Below are positions 15,422 through 25,536 of a stretch of DNA of 64,000 bases, piece after piece (position 1 is the first letter of the stretch; every line of letters starts with the position of its first letter). A program made the translations under genes and the position numbers. Source of the stretch: Thermoplasmatales archaeon SW_10_69_26 (lineage in GTDB: Archaea; Thermoplasmatota; SW-10-69-26); contig PXUB01000042.1 of the NCBI GenBank assembly GCA_003009755.1, forward strand, positions 55,821 to 119,820, read 5' to 3'. A model generated the notes under the pieces. The model worked only from the letters and a program-made list of their open reading frames with translations. It searched no databases and was not told the DNA's origin.

Positions 15422-17091
15422 AGCGCGCCCTCGTCCTCCCGCTGGTCCTCGTGGTCGTGACCGGCATGATCCCGGTCGGGACAGCCCAGGAGGACGAGGG
15501 CGAGGACGAGCCTCGCTGCATCGAACCGCCCGACGTCGAGCCCACCTACGAGTGGGCCTACAACCTCTCGAACGACCGCACCCGGTACGTCGAGGTCGTC
15601 GATGCCGACACCCCCGCGACCACCTCGCGTGGCCACCACAACATCACCAAGCTCGGCTTCGAGGAACAGACCGCCGACGGGGAGCGCAAGGCCTGGGGAA
15701 GCCAGGTCCGCTTCGCGGCCGATTCCCCCTACCCGTGGGCGTTGTCCACGCAGGACCGCTGGGAACGAACCGACGAGGGCGAGCTGCGGCGGATGGACGC
15801 CTACGATCCGCCGTTCCGCAACGTCCACTACACGCAGGAAACCTGTCCCGGCCAGTTCTGGGAGTTCGAGACGCACCACACCATCCGGTACGGCAAGTAC
15901 GGGCAAGCCTCCAGCGATCAAGCCAACGAAACCTGGCAGGTCCGTGCCCTGCAGTGGTCGAACGTCTCCGTCCCCGCTGGGACCTTCGAGGCGCTCGAGA
16001 TCGCCTCGGTGCGGACCGCCGACCAGTACCGCATCACGACGCACTGGAGCCCGGAGGTCCAGGGACCGGTAAAGGTCGTGCAGGGGCCGGGCGGAGCGCC
16101 CGAGAGCACGCGCGAGCTGAGCTGGTACATCCTCGACCAGCGCCCGAGCCCGGTCTGGTGCTACAGCGTCGAGAACGCCACGTGCGGTCCCGACGCCGTC
16201 CACCCCACGGCCGGCGACACGCTGTACCTGAACGGGTCCGCCAGCTACGACGTCGAGGGCAACGTCACCGACTACACCTGGCGGGTCAGCGGCGAGGTCC
16301 ACCGCGGCCCCGTCGCCTCGTTGAACCTCACCGAGGAGCGGACCCTCGACGTCCGCCTGTTCGTGACCGACGAGGCCAACCGCACCTCCACGCTCGGCCA
16401 GACGATCTACGTCGCACCCGAGGAGGGCACCGGGGTCGGCGTCAGCGGACCGACGAAAGCTCTCGAAGGACAGGTCGTCACGCTCGAGGCTCACACGAGC
16501 TTCGACCCCGTCGAGATCCGATGGCGGGACAACTCCACCGTCGTCGGCGACGGGGACACCTACCAGTTCTACATGGAGGAGACGACGAACCTCAGCGTCG
16601 ACGCCTTCCACGAGTCCGGCCGCGTCTCCACGACCAACCACACCGTCCACCTCGTCGACGACGGCGAGGGGTCCGAGGGCAGCGACGAGCAGACCCAGCG
16701 TTACCCGCCCGGCGGCTCCGAGCGGCTCGCCATCCTCGAACCCTTGGAGGGCCAGGTCGTGCCCTCGAGCTTCGAGGTCGTGGTCCGGGCGGAGACCGAG
16801 GCCACGCTCACCGCCGACGACCGCCCCGTCTGGCAGGGCACCGCCGACCCGTCCGAGCGCGTCCCCGTGAGGCTCGACCAAGGCGATCGAACGCTCGTCC
16901 TGGCGAGCTCATCCGAGCAACAGACGGTGAACGTGACCGTCTCGGCCGACGCGACCGGCAGCGGCGACGAGGCCGCGACGACGGACAACGCCTCGACCGG
17001 CGACGGCCTGGCACCGACACCGGCGCCCTCCGCACTGCTCGTAGCCGGCCTGGTGGCCAGCTTGGCCCTGGCTCGCCGACGCGAGCGGTGA
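15418..17091 (+). CDS. Surface protein with PKD-like domain and sorting-like C-terminal tail
   Basis: 557 residues from a GTG at 15418 (overlap GTGA; Shine-Dalgarno GGAGGGCCC just upstream). It has an N-terminal signal peptide (VKRALVLPLVLVVVTGMIPVGTAQ in the pieces VKRALVLPL and VVVTGMIPVG). An N-terminal beta-rich domain of about 230 residues has no family I recognise. A PKD-like segment follows (GDTLYLNGSASYD...YTWRVSGE...LFVTDEAN, about 263-330), then a second Ig-like segment (about 340-410). A Thr/Ser/Asp-rich linker leads to PTPAPSALLVAGLVASL and ALARRRER, a tripartite sorting-like end. Many N-x-S/T sequons suggest surface glycosylation. It is co-transcribed with the preceding helical protein and is probably its partner. 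Confidence 0.78.
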   Translation: MKRALVLPLVLVVVTGMIPVGTAQEDEGEDEPRCIEPPDVEPTYEWAYNLSNDRTRYVEVVDADTPATTSRGHHNITKLGFEEQTADGERKAWGSQVRFAADSPYPWALSTQDRWERTDEGELRRMDAYDPPFRNVHYTQETCPGQFWEFETHHTIRYGKYGQASSDQANETWQVRALQWSNVSVPAGTFEALEIASVRTADQYRITTHWSPEVQGPVKVVQGPGGAPESTRELSWYILDQRPSPVWCYSVENATCGPDAVHPTAGDTLYLNGSASYDVEGNVTDYTWRVSGEVHRGPVASLNLTEERTLDVRLFVTDEANRTSTLGQTIYVAPEEGTGVGVSGPTKALEGQVVTLEAHTSFDPVEIRWRDNSTVVGDGDTYQFYMEETTNLSVDAFHESGRVSTTNHTVHLVDDGEGSEGSDEQTQRYPPGGSERLAILEPLEGQVVPSSFEVVVRAETEATLTADDRPVWQGTADPSERVPVRLDQGDRTLVLASSSEQQTVNVTVSADATGSGDEAATTDNASTGDGLAPTPAPSALLVAGLVASLALARRRER

Positions 17092-17162
17092 CCGGTCCCC
17101 GAGGACGAGGGCCGATCTGTGAGGCCCCTCGCGCCGAGGGATCAGCGACGGGCGCCCCCGCC

Positions 17163-17240
17163 GAGACCGCCTGGACCGACGTCGGCCCCTTCGAGGGCGA
17201 TCTGGACCGCGACGGCGAGGACGGCAACCGGCCCCAACAC
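17163..17240 (+). pseudogene. Possible decayed C-terminal remnant of the secreted acidic paralogue family
   Basis: In the 261-bp gap after the sorting-tail gene, one frame reads AWTDVGPFEGDLDRDGED. It aligns with the C-terminal TWYDVDPFDGDADRNEQR of paralogue 1 and TWHDIDAFDGDPDRNEQR of paralogue 2. No start, signal peptide or further homology is visible. Chance similarity in D-rich coding-like DNA cannot be excluded. Confidence 0.3.
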
Positions 17241-17305
17241 CACGCGAGACGTGCCGGCCCGCCGGTGATCGGCGCCCGCTTGCCCCCACCTGAATACAGA
17301 CGCAC

Positions 17306-17322
17306 CACAAGCTTGAAGGGCA
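17306..17322 (+). promoter_or_regulatory. Promoter candidate of the giant surface-protein operon
   Basis: CCACAAGCTTGAAGGGC lies about 30-45 nt before the TTG start at 17353. It is close in form to the paralogue-2 promoter (AAAGCTTTTGAAGG). It is the only promoter-like motif I see ahead of the 38-kb gene run. Confidence 0.5.
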
Positions 17323-17352
17323 CTTCGGCGGACTGCCGAGCGGGGACCACAC

Positions 17353-20300
17353 TTGGGCAAGAAGAAGACCGCGATCGTTCTCACACTGGCATGCGTCGTC
17401 GTGGCGTTCGCTATCCCCTACATGATGGGGGGTTTCGACGCCGCGAGCGACGCCGACGGAGAGGCTACGAGCACGGACGACGCCGACGGAGCCGACGCCT
17501 TCGAAGGGCCCTCGGCTACGGCCAACGGCGACGATGCCAACGGTGCCGGGTCCCCCACCGACCAGGCGATCGTCGACGATCTGCTCACCGCGGCCAACCC
17601 CGGCTCCTCCGAGGGAGACACGATCCGGTCCCGTCTTGCCCCCCTGACGGCCACCGCCAACGACTCGGCGGCTGAACCCTACCCCACCCCCGAAGCGACG
17701 ACGCTGTACCAGGCGACCCTGGCCCACCCCGCGCACAGCGACCAGGACCTGCGCTACGTCGAGACCCTCCAACCGCTCCCCGAGGACCTCGACCGCGCGC
17801 TGGCCCAGATCGTGATCGCCCACGGCGTCTCCACCCAGATGCTGAACAGCGACCCCGCGCCCGGCGCCAGCCTGCGCGCATCCGTCACGATGGCCACGGC
17901 CCTCGACACGGCGATGCCCACGCTCGAGCGCTACGTCAACCACCCCGTCTGGGACACGACGAGCTCCGCCGACGAGGACGCCTCCACGGCCGAGCTGCAG
18001 GCGCCCCCGCTGCCCGAGGCGCTGCTCGACCTCTACGCCTCGCTGGGGTACGACCAGGCGACGGTCGACGAGCTCGAAGCCCCCGCCGAGGCCGCCGCTG
18101 GTGAGCTCCCCCCCGAAGAAAGCCGGGCGCTGGCTCGCCTGGTGACCGCTCAAGCCAACGTGCAGCGCGCTACCGCAAGCTCCCTGCTGTTCGTCGCCGC
18201 CCCGGCCTCCCACGGACCGTCCGAGGACGCCGTCGACGCGATCGACGACGGCATCTCCGGCACCCCGCTCGAGCAGCTGACGGTGGCCACCCAGCAGCTG
18301 CGAGCCGCCGCCCAGTCCGCCCACGACACGATCGAGACCTCGCCCGCCGACGAACAGGTCCGCGAGGAACCGTGGAGCGACCCGCTGGGCCTGATCGTGG
18401 TCGGGACCCGCGGCGAGGACACCTACGACGACCAGCACGGCACCGGTCAGGCGATCCTCGACGGGGCGGCCGACGCGGCCGCCGGGCAGGCCGACGGTCT
18501 GCGCGCGCTCGTAGGTAACGCGACCGCGAACACGAGCGACGTCTCCACCATCGCCCAGCTCGACGAGACCAGGGACGGGACCACCCGCAGCGAGGCCGGC
18601 GTGGACGCGGCCAACCGGTCCACGGAACCGAAGCCCGGCTGGCACATGCTCGTGCTCGACCCCGGCGGGAACGACACCTACCGGAACAACGCCGGCGGCA
18701 TCGAGGCCGGCAGCGTGATCGTCCGCGCCGACGTCGACGCTCGCGGCGCCAGCGAGGGCGTCGAGAGCCTGATCGTCCGCGGCGACCGCGTGTGCTCGCC
18801 CGGCGTCGGGTTCTGCGAACCGGACCAGCCTCCGCGCGTCGGCGCGCAGCTCCAGAGCATCGCCGCCGGAGCCACGGCCAGCCAGGGACCGGTCCCGCTC
18901 GGGCTCCCCCTGACCGCCACCGTCGTCGACACCGACGGCGACGACAGCTACGAGGACACCGGCGACGCGATCCAGGGCTCCGCCGACGGTCTCGGGGTCG
19001 GTCTCCTCTACGACCGCGCCGGCGACGACGAGTACGAGGGCACGCACGTCGCCCAGGGCGCCAGCGAGAACTACGGCATCGGGATCCTCGTCGACGGCGA
19101 AGGCAACGACACCTACGAGGCTCGCGAACGAGCCCAAGGGTGGGTCGAGCTGCCCGACCCCAGCGCAGAAGCCACGGTTCCCCTCCTGTTCTTCGAAGGT
19201 GAGGACCCCCGACCTGAGATCGCGCTCGCCCGCATCGCCGAGGGCTCCCTCATCGACACCGGCGGCAACGACGGCTACCGCCTGGCCAACGACGTCGGCG
19301 GCCAAGGCATCGTCGAGACCCCCGAAGGGATCCCCCGCCAACTCGTCAACAGCTTCGGCTACCCGGCCGAGCAGGTCACCGCCCAGCTCGTCGACGTCGG
19401 CGGCGACCAGACCCTCCCGATCCCCGAGCTCACGATCCGCGGGCGGACGACCGAGATGACACCCTCGCGGGTCAACGTCAGCGAGGAGACACCGGCTCAC
19501 TTCTGGCTCACCCGCCGCGTCCCCGAGCCGCCCTCGGACGACCCCGGCGGCCTCGCAACCGACACGTCCCGGTTCAAGACCGCGGTCCAGCTCGACCCCG
19601 AGGCGGTCCCGGATCCGGTCAGCGAGGACGCCGTGCGCGCCGGCAAGGTCCAGTTCACCTGTCGCGAGGGGGGCTCCTTCGCGAACGACGCGAACGAGGA
19701 CGCGACCGCGGAGCGCCTCGCCTGCGGGGTCGGCGCAGGCCTCGGCAACACGCCGCCGCTGTTGCTCTTCGGCGAACCGACGAACGTGACCGATCCGCCT
19801 GCGCTCACGGTCACGTTCGGCGGTGACACGCACTACAACGGATCCATCGCCTCGATGGGTCACGAGTCCTCCCCCAGCCAGTTCTTCGCTGGTAGGATCG
19901 CGGCCAGGTTCACCCCGGAGATCCTCACCGACCTCGCAGGGAACGACACCTACGAGGGGGAGAACAACACGATCGCCTCCCTGGCCAACTACGGTGTCGG
20001 GATGGTCATCGACCGCCAGGGAGCGGACGAGATGATCGCCCAGAACCGATCGGTCGCCTACTCGGAGGCCGCCCTCGACCTCCGGTCCGGCCCCGTGGCG
20101 GCCGTGCTCGACCTCGACGGTGACCTCACCGTGCGCTCGGGCGAACGGTCGCAGGGCTTCGCCAGCCTGATCGACAGCCGGGAGGTCGTCGCCGACGAGA
20201 ACTTCCCCCAGCGGACTCCCCGCGGTCAGATCGTCCCCCCGATGGCGCTGCTCGACGCTGGCGCCTCCGCCGACGAGCTCGACCCCGACACGGCCACGCC

Positions 20301-23300
20301 GGGTCTCCCCAGCGAGGACGAGGCCCGCAACGCCGTCGAGACCGCCGGCCTCGATCTGACGGCCGGGAACGAGAGCCAGGGGTTCAGCGAAGGCCTCGGT
20401 GTCGGCGTCGTCGTCGGCTCCCCCGCCAGGGACAGCTACGAGGTCGACGGCTGGGGCCAGGGCGTCCACGACGGTCAACAGCTGCTCACCCGCTTTTGCG
20501 AATTCGACCCTGCAAGCAATGCAGGCGAGGGCCAAGCCGACACCGTCCGGAATCGGCTCCGCGACGTCAACCCGTGGGCCGGAGGCATCGGCCTCCTCAT
20601 CGACCCGGCCGGCGACGACGACCACCTCGTCGACAGCGGCGTCGGTCTCGGCGACGCCACCGCCGACGAGGCCGCCTGCTCCAACCCCAACTCGCTCGGG
20701 CCCCACCACGTCAACGTGCTCGGGCTCGGCACCGTGCTGGACGTCCGCGGTGACGACGCCTACGAGGTCACCGACGAACCGCCCCGTCCGGCCAGCTTCC
20801 CGCCGCGGAGCTGCAGCGGAGGGAGCCTCTCCGAGTGCGAACCCAACGACGACAGGGCCTGGATGTCCATCTCCGAGGAGAAAGCCGCTGGCGGCAGCAC
20901 GACCGGTGTCGTCAACGGACCGAGCACGATCGGGTTCGGCGTGGACAACGTCCGCAACGCCCACCACCTCGGCATGGCCGCCTGCCGCAACCTCGACGCC
21001 TACGAGGCCGGCTTCCTCGACCGGGAGAAGATCGAAGGTGCCCGAGAGAGGGTCGAAGACGCCGGCTTCGGCGGCCCGAACACCAGCGCCGCCGCCTCGG
21101 CTGCGGTCCTCGAATGCGACGAGGCGCTGGCCGACCTGTGGGAAGCCTACCTCGGCGAGGTCGTCGAGGACACGCTCTCCGTCGACCGTCGCCCCAACCT
21201 CGAGGTCGCCCTGCCGCGCGCCGGCGGCGACGTCGACGTGGCCTCCGGTCAGACCGTCGACGCCTCCGACGAGCTCGGCGACGACCGCCTGCCGCTGCCG
21301 GACGAGATCACCACGCCCGAGGATCCCGAACCGCTGTTCCTCGGCGAGGCCGCCCGACCGCAGTGTCAGGACCGCCAGGACGACCGCGAGGTCAGCCCTC
21401 GCGGGGACCCCGATCTCGGCTGCCTGTCGGTCACCCGCGACATCGACATGGGCCAGTGGTTGACCAACGACCCCGCCTCCGACCGGCTGGACCCCGGGGA
21501 CACGCTGGGCTGCAACTGCTCGGTCCGCCTCTTCATCGAGGCCGACCAGGGCGGCGACAGCATCAACCTGCGCACGCTCGACGACCGCGGCCTGTACCCC
21601 GACCGCGGCCGAGCCACGACGCAGACAACCGACACGCAGACCTGGTACGACGCCTTCAACCGCTTCCGCGTCCCGCTCACCGTCGACGAACCGATCCAGG
21701 ACGGCCGCCTGCGCGGCGACTTCGTGCAGCCGGAGGCAGCCGCCGACTTCCCGCTGAACCTCTCCCAGCTGCCCACGGGCCTCGCGCGCGCTCAGGTCAC
21801 GGCGGTCGTCGAGGACACCGCCGCCGAGGAGACCGGCGGCGCCATCCCCTCGGCCGTCGAGCGCTGGCGACCCACCTTCATCCACGAGCGCTCCTTCCAG
21901 CAGGCCTACGTCAGCCAGACCGACGACGAGACGACGGTCTTCCTGGCCGCACCGGGCCCGGTCAGCGACACGACAGAGGCCACGCTCGCCATCGCCCAAG
22001 CCGACGCGGACCTGCGCGAGGAGCTCACCGACCAGGGCTGGACGGCGGCCAACGCGACCTCGTTCAGCCACGAACTCCCCTCGAAGACTGTGATCGACGG
22101 GCCCAGTCGATCGCCCGTCATCCCGCAAGCGGGAGCTCCCGCCTGCGCGGCGTTGATCGACGACCGGTTCGACGGCGACGCCGGCGTCTGCTGGACCGGC
22201 TCCGAGGTCGTCGTCGGTCTCCCGCTCGGCGAGGTCGACCCCGCCGACGTCGACGAGCTCGGCGCCGACGGCGAAGGCCTCCCCGTCGAGGACCTGACGC
22301 TGTCGGACAGCGAAGCCGAGCCTCGCATCCGCTTCTCCAGCGAGGACACCTACGGCGTCGACACGAGCGCCGAGAACGTCACCGAGCAGCCGGACGTCTC
22401 CGCGCTGCCGGACGTCCGCGGCGTCCCCGGCAGCGAGGTCGGACCGGCCGGCCGGGACGTGGCCGAGACCATCCTGGGCGATCGCAGCGACGAGAACTGG
22501 GCCCTGCTCACCGTCGAAGCCGACGAGGACGAGGCGATCGGGTTCTCGGCGATCGACCCCGACGACCGCGGCGATCTCGACGAGGTCAACCTAACCACCC
22601 AGCATATCCGCACGGAGGACTACAGAGGCGAGGGGACCGTCGAGAGGCTGGATGACCCCAAGCCCACCCACGAACACGCGCCGGTGCACCGTTCGCTGGG
22701 CGTGGGCGATGCCGACCACGCCCACCTGGAGATCTGGCAACCGCCCTCCAACGACGCCGAGGTTCTCGAGGACGAGAGCCTCGTCTTCGATGACACCGAG
22801 CGCCACGTGATGCCGTGCGCCAACCTCAACTACGTGAAGACCGACGACGTCCAGCGCCTGCTCCAGGAACAAGCGAGGAACGACTCCGATCTCCGCCACC
22901 GCACGTGTGCCACCTTCGCCGCCGACGGCGAGCTCAACTACCTGCTCCCGCTCGGCGGTCTCTCCGGCACCCAGATCGTGCGGCTGGAAGCCCACGGCAT
23001 CCAGGCCGACGGCGAAACCACGACCAAGCAGATCACCGGGTACATCGATCCGGTCGGCCCCCAAGGCCAGGTCTTCGTCGACCCGGCAGCCAACAAGACG
23101 GCCGAGACGTCCGTGCGGCTGCAGCTGTCGACGCAGACCGCCGAGACCCCGATGCTCACCCAGGCCCCCAGCGATCCCGGCTCCGACAGCGACCTCGACG
23201 CGATCGCGCTCGAAGCCCGCGGTCCCAACACCACCTGGCAAGAGGTCGACGACACCTGGGACCAGATCCCGACCCCGCTGCGCCCCAGCGTGGACGCTGA

Positions 23301-25536
23301 CGTCAACCTGACCAGCTTCACCGACCCCGAAGCCGACGCCTCCACCGTCGAGCTGCGGGGCGTGCTCGAGGACGAGTCCAACAACACGCTGCGGACCAAC
23401 GTCCGCGAGTTCGTGGTCGACCGCGCGGAACCGAACATCACCGAGTCCCGGATCGTCTCCGGAGCCGGCCAGGACCGACTCATCCTCTCCGTCGACGAGG
23501 CGATCGCCGACGTCGACTGCCGGACCGAGGACTGCCCGCTCGAGCCCCAGGAACCGATCCCGGGCGCCGAGCCGGAGCCGTTCCTCGACCGGACGCGGAT
23601 CGACATCGGGGCCCGCACGATCTCCATCCCGATCTTGAACCTGGAACGCGGCCCCACCTACCAGGTCGGCCTCGAGGTCACCGACACGCTCGGCAACACC
23701 CTCGCGACCAACCTGACCCTGGACACGTACACACCGATCACCGTCGATGCGAGCCCGATGGAGAACACTCTCGTGAACAAGACCGTCACGCTCAGCTGGA
23801 CGACCGAGACCCGCGACAGCCAGACGATCTCGACCTTCTCGAGCGCCTACCTCCTCCTGCCGGACGGCCCCTGCGCCCTGATGCAGTCCAACCCCGGCGT
23901 CGTTCCGGCCAACGAGGAGCAGACGAACGAGGAGGGGCCGCTCAGCGTGCGCGGCGAAGCCGGGGAGTCCGCGTGCGTGATCCCCGACGAGGGCGTCGAC
24001 GCCACGCTGCTCATCTACGCGCTCGCCCCGAACATCGACGGGCTCGCGCTCGACCGCGTCCCCGTCCACGTCGACACCGCCGGTCCCTCGGTCACCGTCG
24101 ACGGGCCCGAGGGATGGGTCAACGACACCGCGAGAGTCCAGGCCTCGTCCAACGACTCCCTGGCCACCCAGCTCGAGATCTTCGTCGACGGCGAACCGCA
24201 AGGGATCGAGGGCTCCGAGGGCGAGATCACGATCAGCGAGGAAGGCGAACACGCCGTGCTCGCCCGCGCCACCGACGAAGCCGGGAACGCCGCCGTGAAC
24301 CGGACGACCGTTCGCATCGACAAGACCGACCCCAGCGTCGACGCCCGCGTGCTCGGCGTCCGCGGCGGGCTCGCGCTCGTCAACGCCACCGCGGCCGACG
24401 AGACCTCGAGCGTCCGCGACGTGCAACTGTTCACGCGCTCCACCAGCGGCCCGGCCGTGCCGGGCGTCGGCGACGAGAGCGTGCTGCTGTCCGTCCCCGT
24501 CGAACCCTCCGAGGACGAGCTCGTGCTCCGCACCCGCGACCAAGCGCAGAACACCCGCGACCTGCGGCTGTCGATCGCCGACGTGCCGCGCGTCGAGGAT
24601 GGACCGCTCGTCACCGGCGTGGACCTCACGACGCCGGCTCCCGACACGCTGCGGGCCTCGTTCGACACCTCGAACGAGACCACGCCCGTGGTCATCGTCG
24701 ACGCCGGCGACCGCCACGTCGAGCGAGCCCTCGAGCCCGGCACCGAGCACGCGCTCACCATCGAGCGACTGCCGCCCGGGTCACAGGCCCAGTTGACGAT
24801 CACCACGCCGCGCGACAGCTCCCTCGTGCCCGTCCTCAACGCGACGGCCCCGATGCCCGAGGACAGCCAGCCGCCCACCGCGCTCGGCAACGTGCAGGCC
24901 GAGCCCGTCGAAGGCGCGGTCCGGTTGACCTGGGAGGAGGCCGACGACGACATCGGCGTCCGCGAGGTCGTCATCCAGCGCGATGGCACCGAGGTCGCCC
25001 GCCCATCGGCGAACACCTATACGGACGAGCCGGGTGTCTTCGACGAGCACACCTACAAGCTGGCGGCGGTCGACCACGCCGGCAACCGTGGTCCGTGGAG
25101 CGAGATCGACGCTCGACCGATCGCCACGTTCCAGATCACCGAGCTCACGACCGATCCCGAGGTCCTCTCCCCCGACGACACCGTGACGGTCGAGGCGACC
25201 GTCCAGACGCCGGCCGGCCTCACGCCGGACGTCGTCACGGTGAGCCTCGGCGGTGAGCAGCTGCCGATGCAGCCGGCCGACGAGGGTCCCTACTCGGCCA
25301 CGTACGAGGTCACCACCCGGCTGCCGACGCTGGACGTGGCGGCCGAGGAGACCGACATGGTGGTCAACGCGACCGCCGGCGACCGAACCGAGACCGAAAC
25401 GTTCCCGGCCCCGGTCGTGGCTACCGTCGGCCCGACCGGCGGCGCCGACCCCGACGAGGTCCCCGCGGCGGGGATCGGTTGGGCGATCGCGACGATCGCC
25501 CTCGTTGCTGTCACCCGACGGAGGTGGTCCCACTGA
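17353..25536 (+). CDS. Giant surface protein A (2,727 aa) with G-N/D-D-x-Y repeats
   Basis: It starts at a TTG (17353), giving MGKKKTAIVL and a hydrophobic signal/anchor (about 5-27). Residues 40-340 are Ala-rich and helical. Residues about 345-1130 carry at least eight repeats of the form (L/V)DxxG(N/D)DxY, for example LDPGGNDTY, VDTDGDDSY, YDRAGDDEY, VDGEGNDTY, LDVRGDDAY, often followed by QG and a G(I/V)G(I/V)L strand. This suggests a beta-solenoid with acidic turns that could bind Ca2+. Residues 1130-2240 are acidic and unassigned. Ig-like OmpL47-type repeats (about 2240-2420, with DEAGNAAVN and RIDKTDP), an FN3-like domain (about 2506-2591) and a last Ig-like domain follow. The C-terminus is VPAAGIGWAIATIALVAV then TRRRWSH. 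It is first gene of the coupled operon; its stop overlaps the next start. Confidence 0.82.
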   Translation: MGKKKTAIVLTLACVVVAFAIPYMMGGFDAASDADGEATSTDDADGADAFEGPSATANGDDANGAGSPTDQAIVDDLLTAANPGSSEGDTIRSRLAPLTATANDSAAEPYPTPEATTLYQATLAHPAHSDQDLRYVETLQPLPEDLDRALAQIVIAHGVSTQMLNSDPAPGASLRASVTMATALDTAMPTLERYVNHPVWDTTSSADEDASTAELQAPPLPEALLDLYASLGYDQATVDELEAPAEAAAGELPPEESRALARLVTAQANVQRATASSLLFVAAPASHGPSEDAVDAIDDGISGTPLEQLTVATQQLRAAAQSAHDTIETSPADEQVREEPWSDPLGLIVVGTRGEDTYDDQHGTGQAILDGAADAAAGQADGLRALVGNATANTSDVSTIAQLDETRDGTTRSEAGVDAANRSTEPKPGWHMLVLDPGGNDTYRNNAGGIEAGSVIVRADVDARGASEGVESLIVRGDRVCSPGVGFCEPDQPPRVGAQLQSIAAGATASQGPVPLGLPLTATVVDTDGDDSYEDTGDAIQGSADGLGVGLLYDRAGDDEYEGTHVAQGASENYGIGILVDGEGNDTYEARERAQGWVELPDPSAEATVPLLFFEGEDPRPEIALARIAEGSLIDTGGNDGYRLANDVGGQGIVETPEGIPRQLVNSFGYPAEQVTAQLVDVGGDQTLPIPELTIRGRTTEMTPSRVNVSEETPAHFWLTRRVPEPPSDDPGGLATDTSRFKTAVQLDPEAVPDPVSEDAVRAGKVQFTCREGGSFANDANEDATAERLACGVGAGLGNTPPLLLFGEPTNVTDPPALTVTFGGDTHYNGSIASMGHESSPSQFFAGRIAARFTPEILTDLAGNDTYEGENNTIASLANYGVGMVIDRQGADEMIAQNRSVAYSEAALDLRSGPVAAVLDLDGDLTVRSGERSQGFASLIDSREVVADENFPQRTPRGQIVPPMALLDAGASADELDPDTATPGLPSEDEARNAVETAGLDLTAGNESQGFSEGLGVGVVVGSPARDSYEVDGWGQGVHDGQQLLTRFCEFDPASNAGEGQADTVRNRLRDVNPWAGGIGLLIDPAGDDDHLVDSGVGLGDATADEAACSNPNSLGPHHVNVLGLGTVLDVRGDDAYEVTDEPPRPASFPPRSCSGGSLSECEPNDDRAWMSISEEKAAGGSTTGVVNGPSTIGFGVDNVRNAHHLGMAACRNLDAYEAGFLDREKIEGARERVEDAGFGGPNTSAAASAAVLECDEALADLWEAYLGEVVEDTLSVDRRPNLEVALPRAGGDVDVASGQTVDASDELGDDRLPLPDEITTPEDPEPLFLGEAARPQCQDRQDDREVSPRGDPDLGCLSVTRDIDMGQWLTNDPASDRLDPGDTLGCNCSVRLFIEADQGGDSINLRTLDDRGLYPDRGRATTQTTDTQTWYDAFNRFRVPLTVDEPIQDGRLRGDFVQPEAAADFPLNLSQLPTGLARAQVTAVVEDTAAEETGGAIPSAVERWRPTFIHERSFQQAYVSQTDDETTVFLAAPGPVSDTTEATLAIAQADADLREELTDQGWTAANATSFSHELPSKTVIDGPSRSPVIPQAGAPACAALIDDRFDGDAGVCWTGSEVVVGLPLGEVDPADVDELGADGEGLPVEDLTLSDSEAEPRIRFSSEDTYGVDTSAENVTEQPDVSALPDVRGVPGSEVGPAGRDVAETILGDRSDENWALLTVEADEDEAIGFSAIDPDDRGDLDEVNLTTQHIRTEDYRGEGTVERLDDPKPTHEHAPVHRSLGVGDADHAHLEIWQPPSNDAEVLEDESLVFDDTERHVMPCANLNYVKTDDVQRLLQEQARNDSDLRHRTCATFAADGELNYLLPLGGLSGTQIVRLEAHGIQADGETTTKQITGYIDPVGPQGQVFVDPAANKTAETSVRLQLSTQTAETPMLTQAPSDPGSDSDLDAIALEARGPNTTWQEVDDTWDQIPTPLRPSVDADVNLTSFTDPEADASTVELRGVLEDESNNTLRTNVREFVVDRAEPNITESRIVSGAGQDRLILSVDEAIADVDCRTEDCPLEPQEPIPGAEPEPFLDRTRIDIGARTISIPILNLERGPTYQVGLEVTDTLGNTLATNLTLDTYTPITVDASPMENTLVNKTVTLSWTTETRDSQTISTFSSAYLLLPDGPCALMQSNPGVVPANEEQTNEEGPLSVRGEAGESACVIPDEGVDATLLIYALAPNIDGLALDRVPVHVDTAGPSVTVDGPEGWVNDTARVQASSNDSLATQLEIFVDGEPQGIEGSEGEITISEEGEHAVLARATDEAGNAAVNRTTVRIDKTDPSVDARVLGVRGGLALVNATAADETSSVRDVQLFTRSTSGPAVPGVGDESVLLSVPVEPSEDELVLRTRDQAQNTRDLRLSIADVPRVEDGPLVTGVDLTTPAPDTLRASFDTSNETTPVVIVDAGDRHVERALEPGTEHALTIERLPPGSQAQLTITTPRDSSLVPVLNATAPMPEDSQPPTALGNVQAEPVEGAVRLTWEEADDDIGVREVVIQRDGTEVARPSANTYTDEPGVFDEHTYKLAAVDHAGNRGPWSEIDARPIATFQITELTTDPEVLSPDDTVTVEATVQTPAGLTPDVVTVSLGGEQLPMQPADEGPYSATYEVTTRLPTLDVAAEETDMVVNATAGDRTETETFPAPVVATVGPTGGADPDEVPAAGIGWAIATIALVAVTRRRWSH
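25520..25535 (+). promoter_or_regulatory. Shine-Dalgarno site selecting a CTG start
   Basis: GGAGGTGGTC (25520-25529) matches the archaeal anti-Shine-Dalgarno consensus GGAGGTGATC at nine of ten positions. It lies 3-6 nt before CTG at 25533, which overlaps the TGA of gene A as CTGA. The GTG at 25524 lies inside the Shine-Dalgarno sequence and cannot use it. Confidence 0.6.

Noticed and set aside
16909-22128. Long minus-strand open frame (1,739 codons) opposite giant protein A
   Set aside because: It is a GC-driven shadow frame: low-complexity Arg/Gly/Val/Asp-rich translation, no start signal, no domain, and fully antisense to a gene with clear domains and coding pattern.
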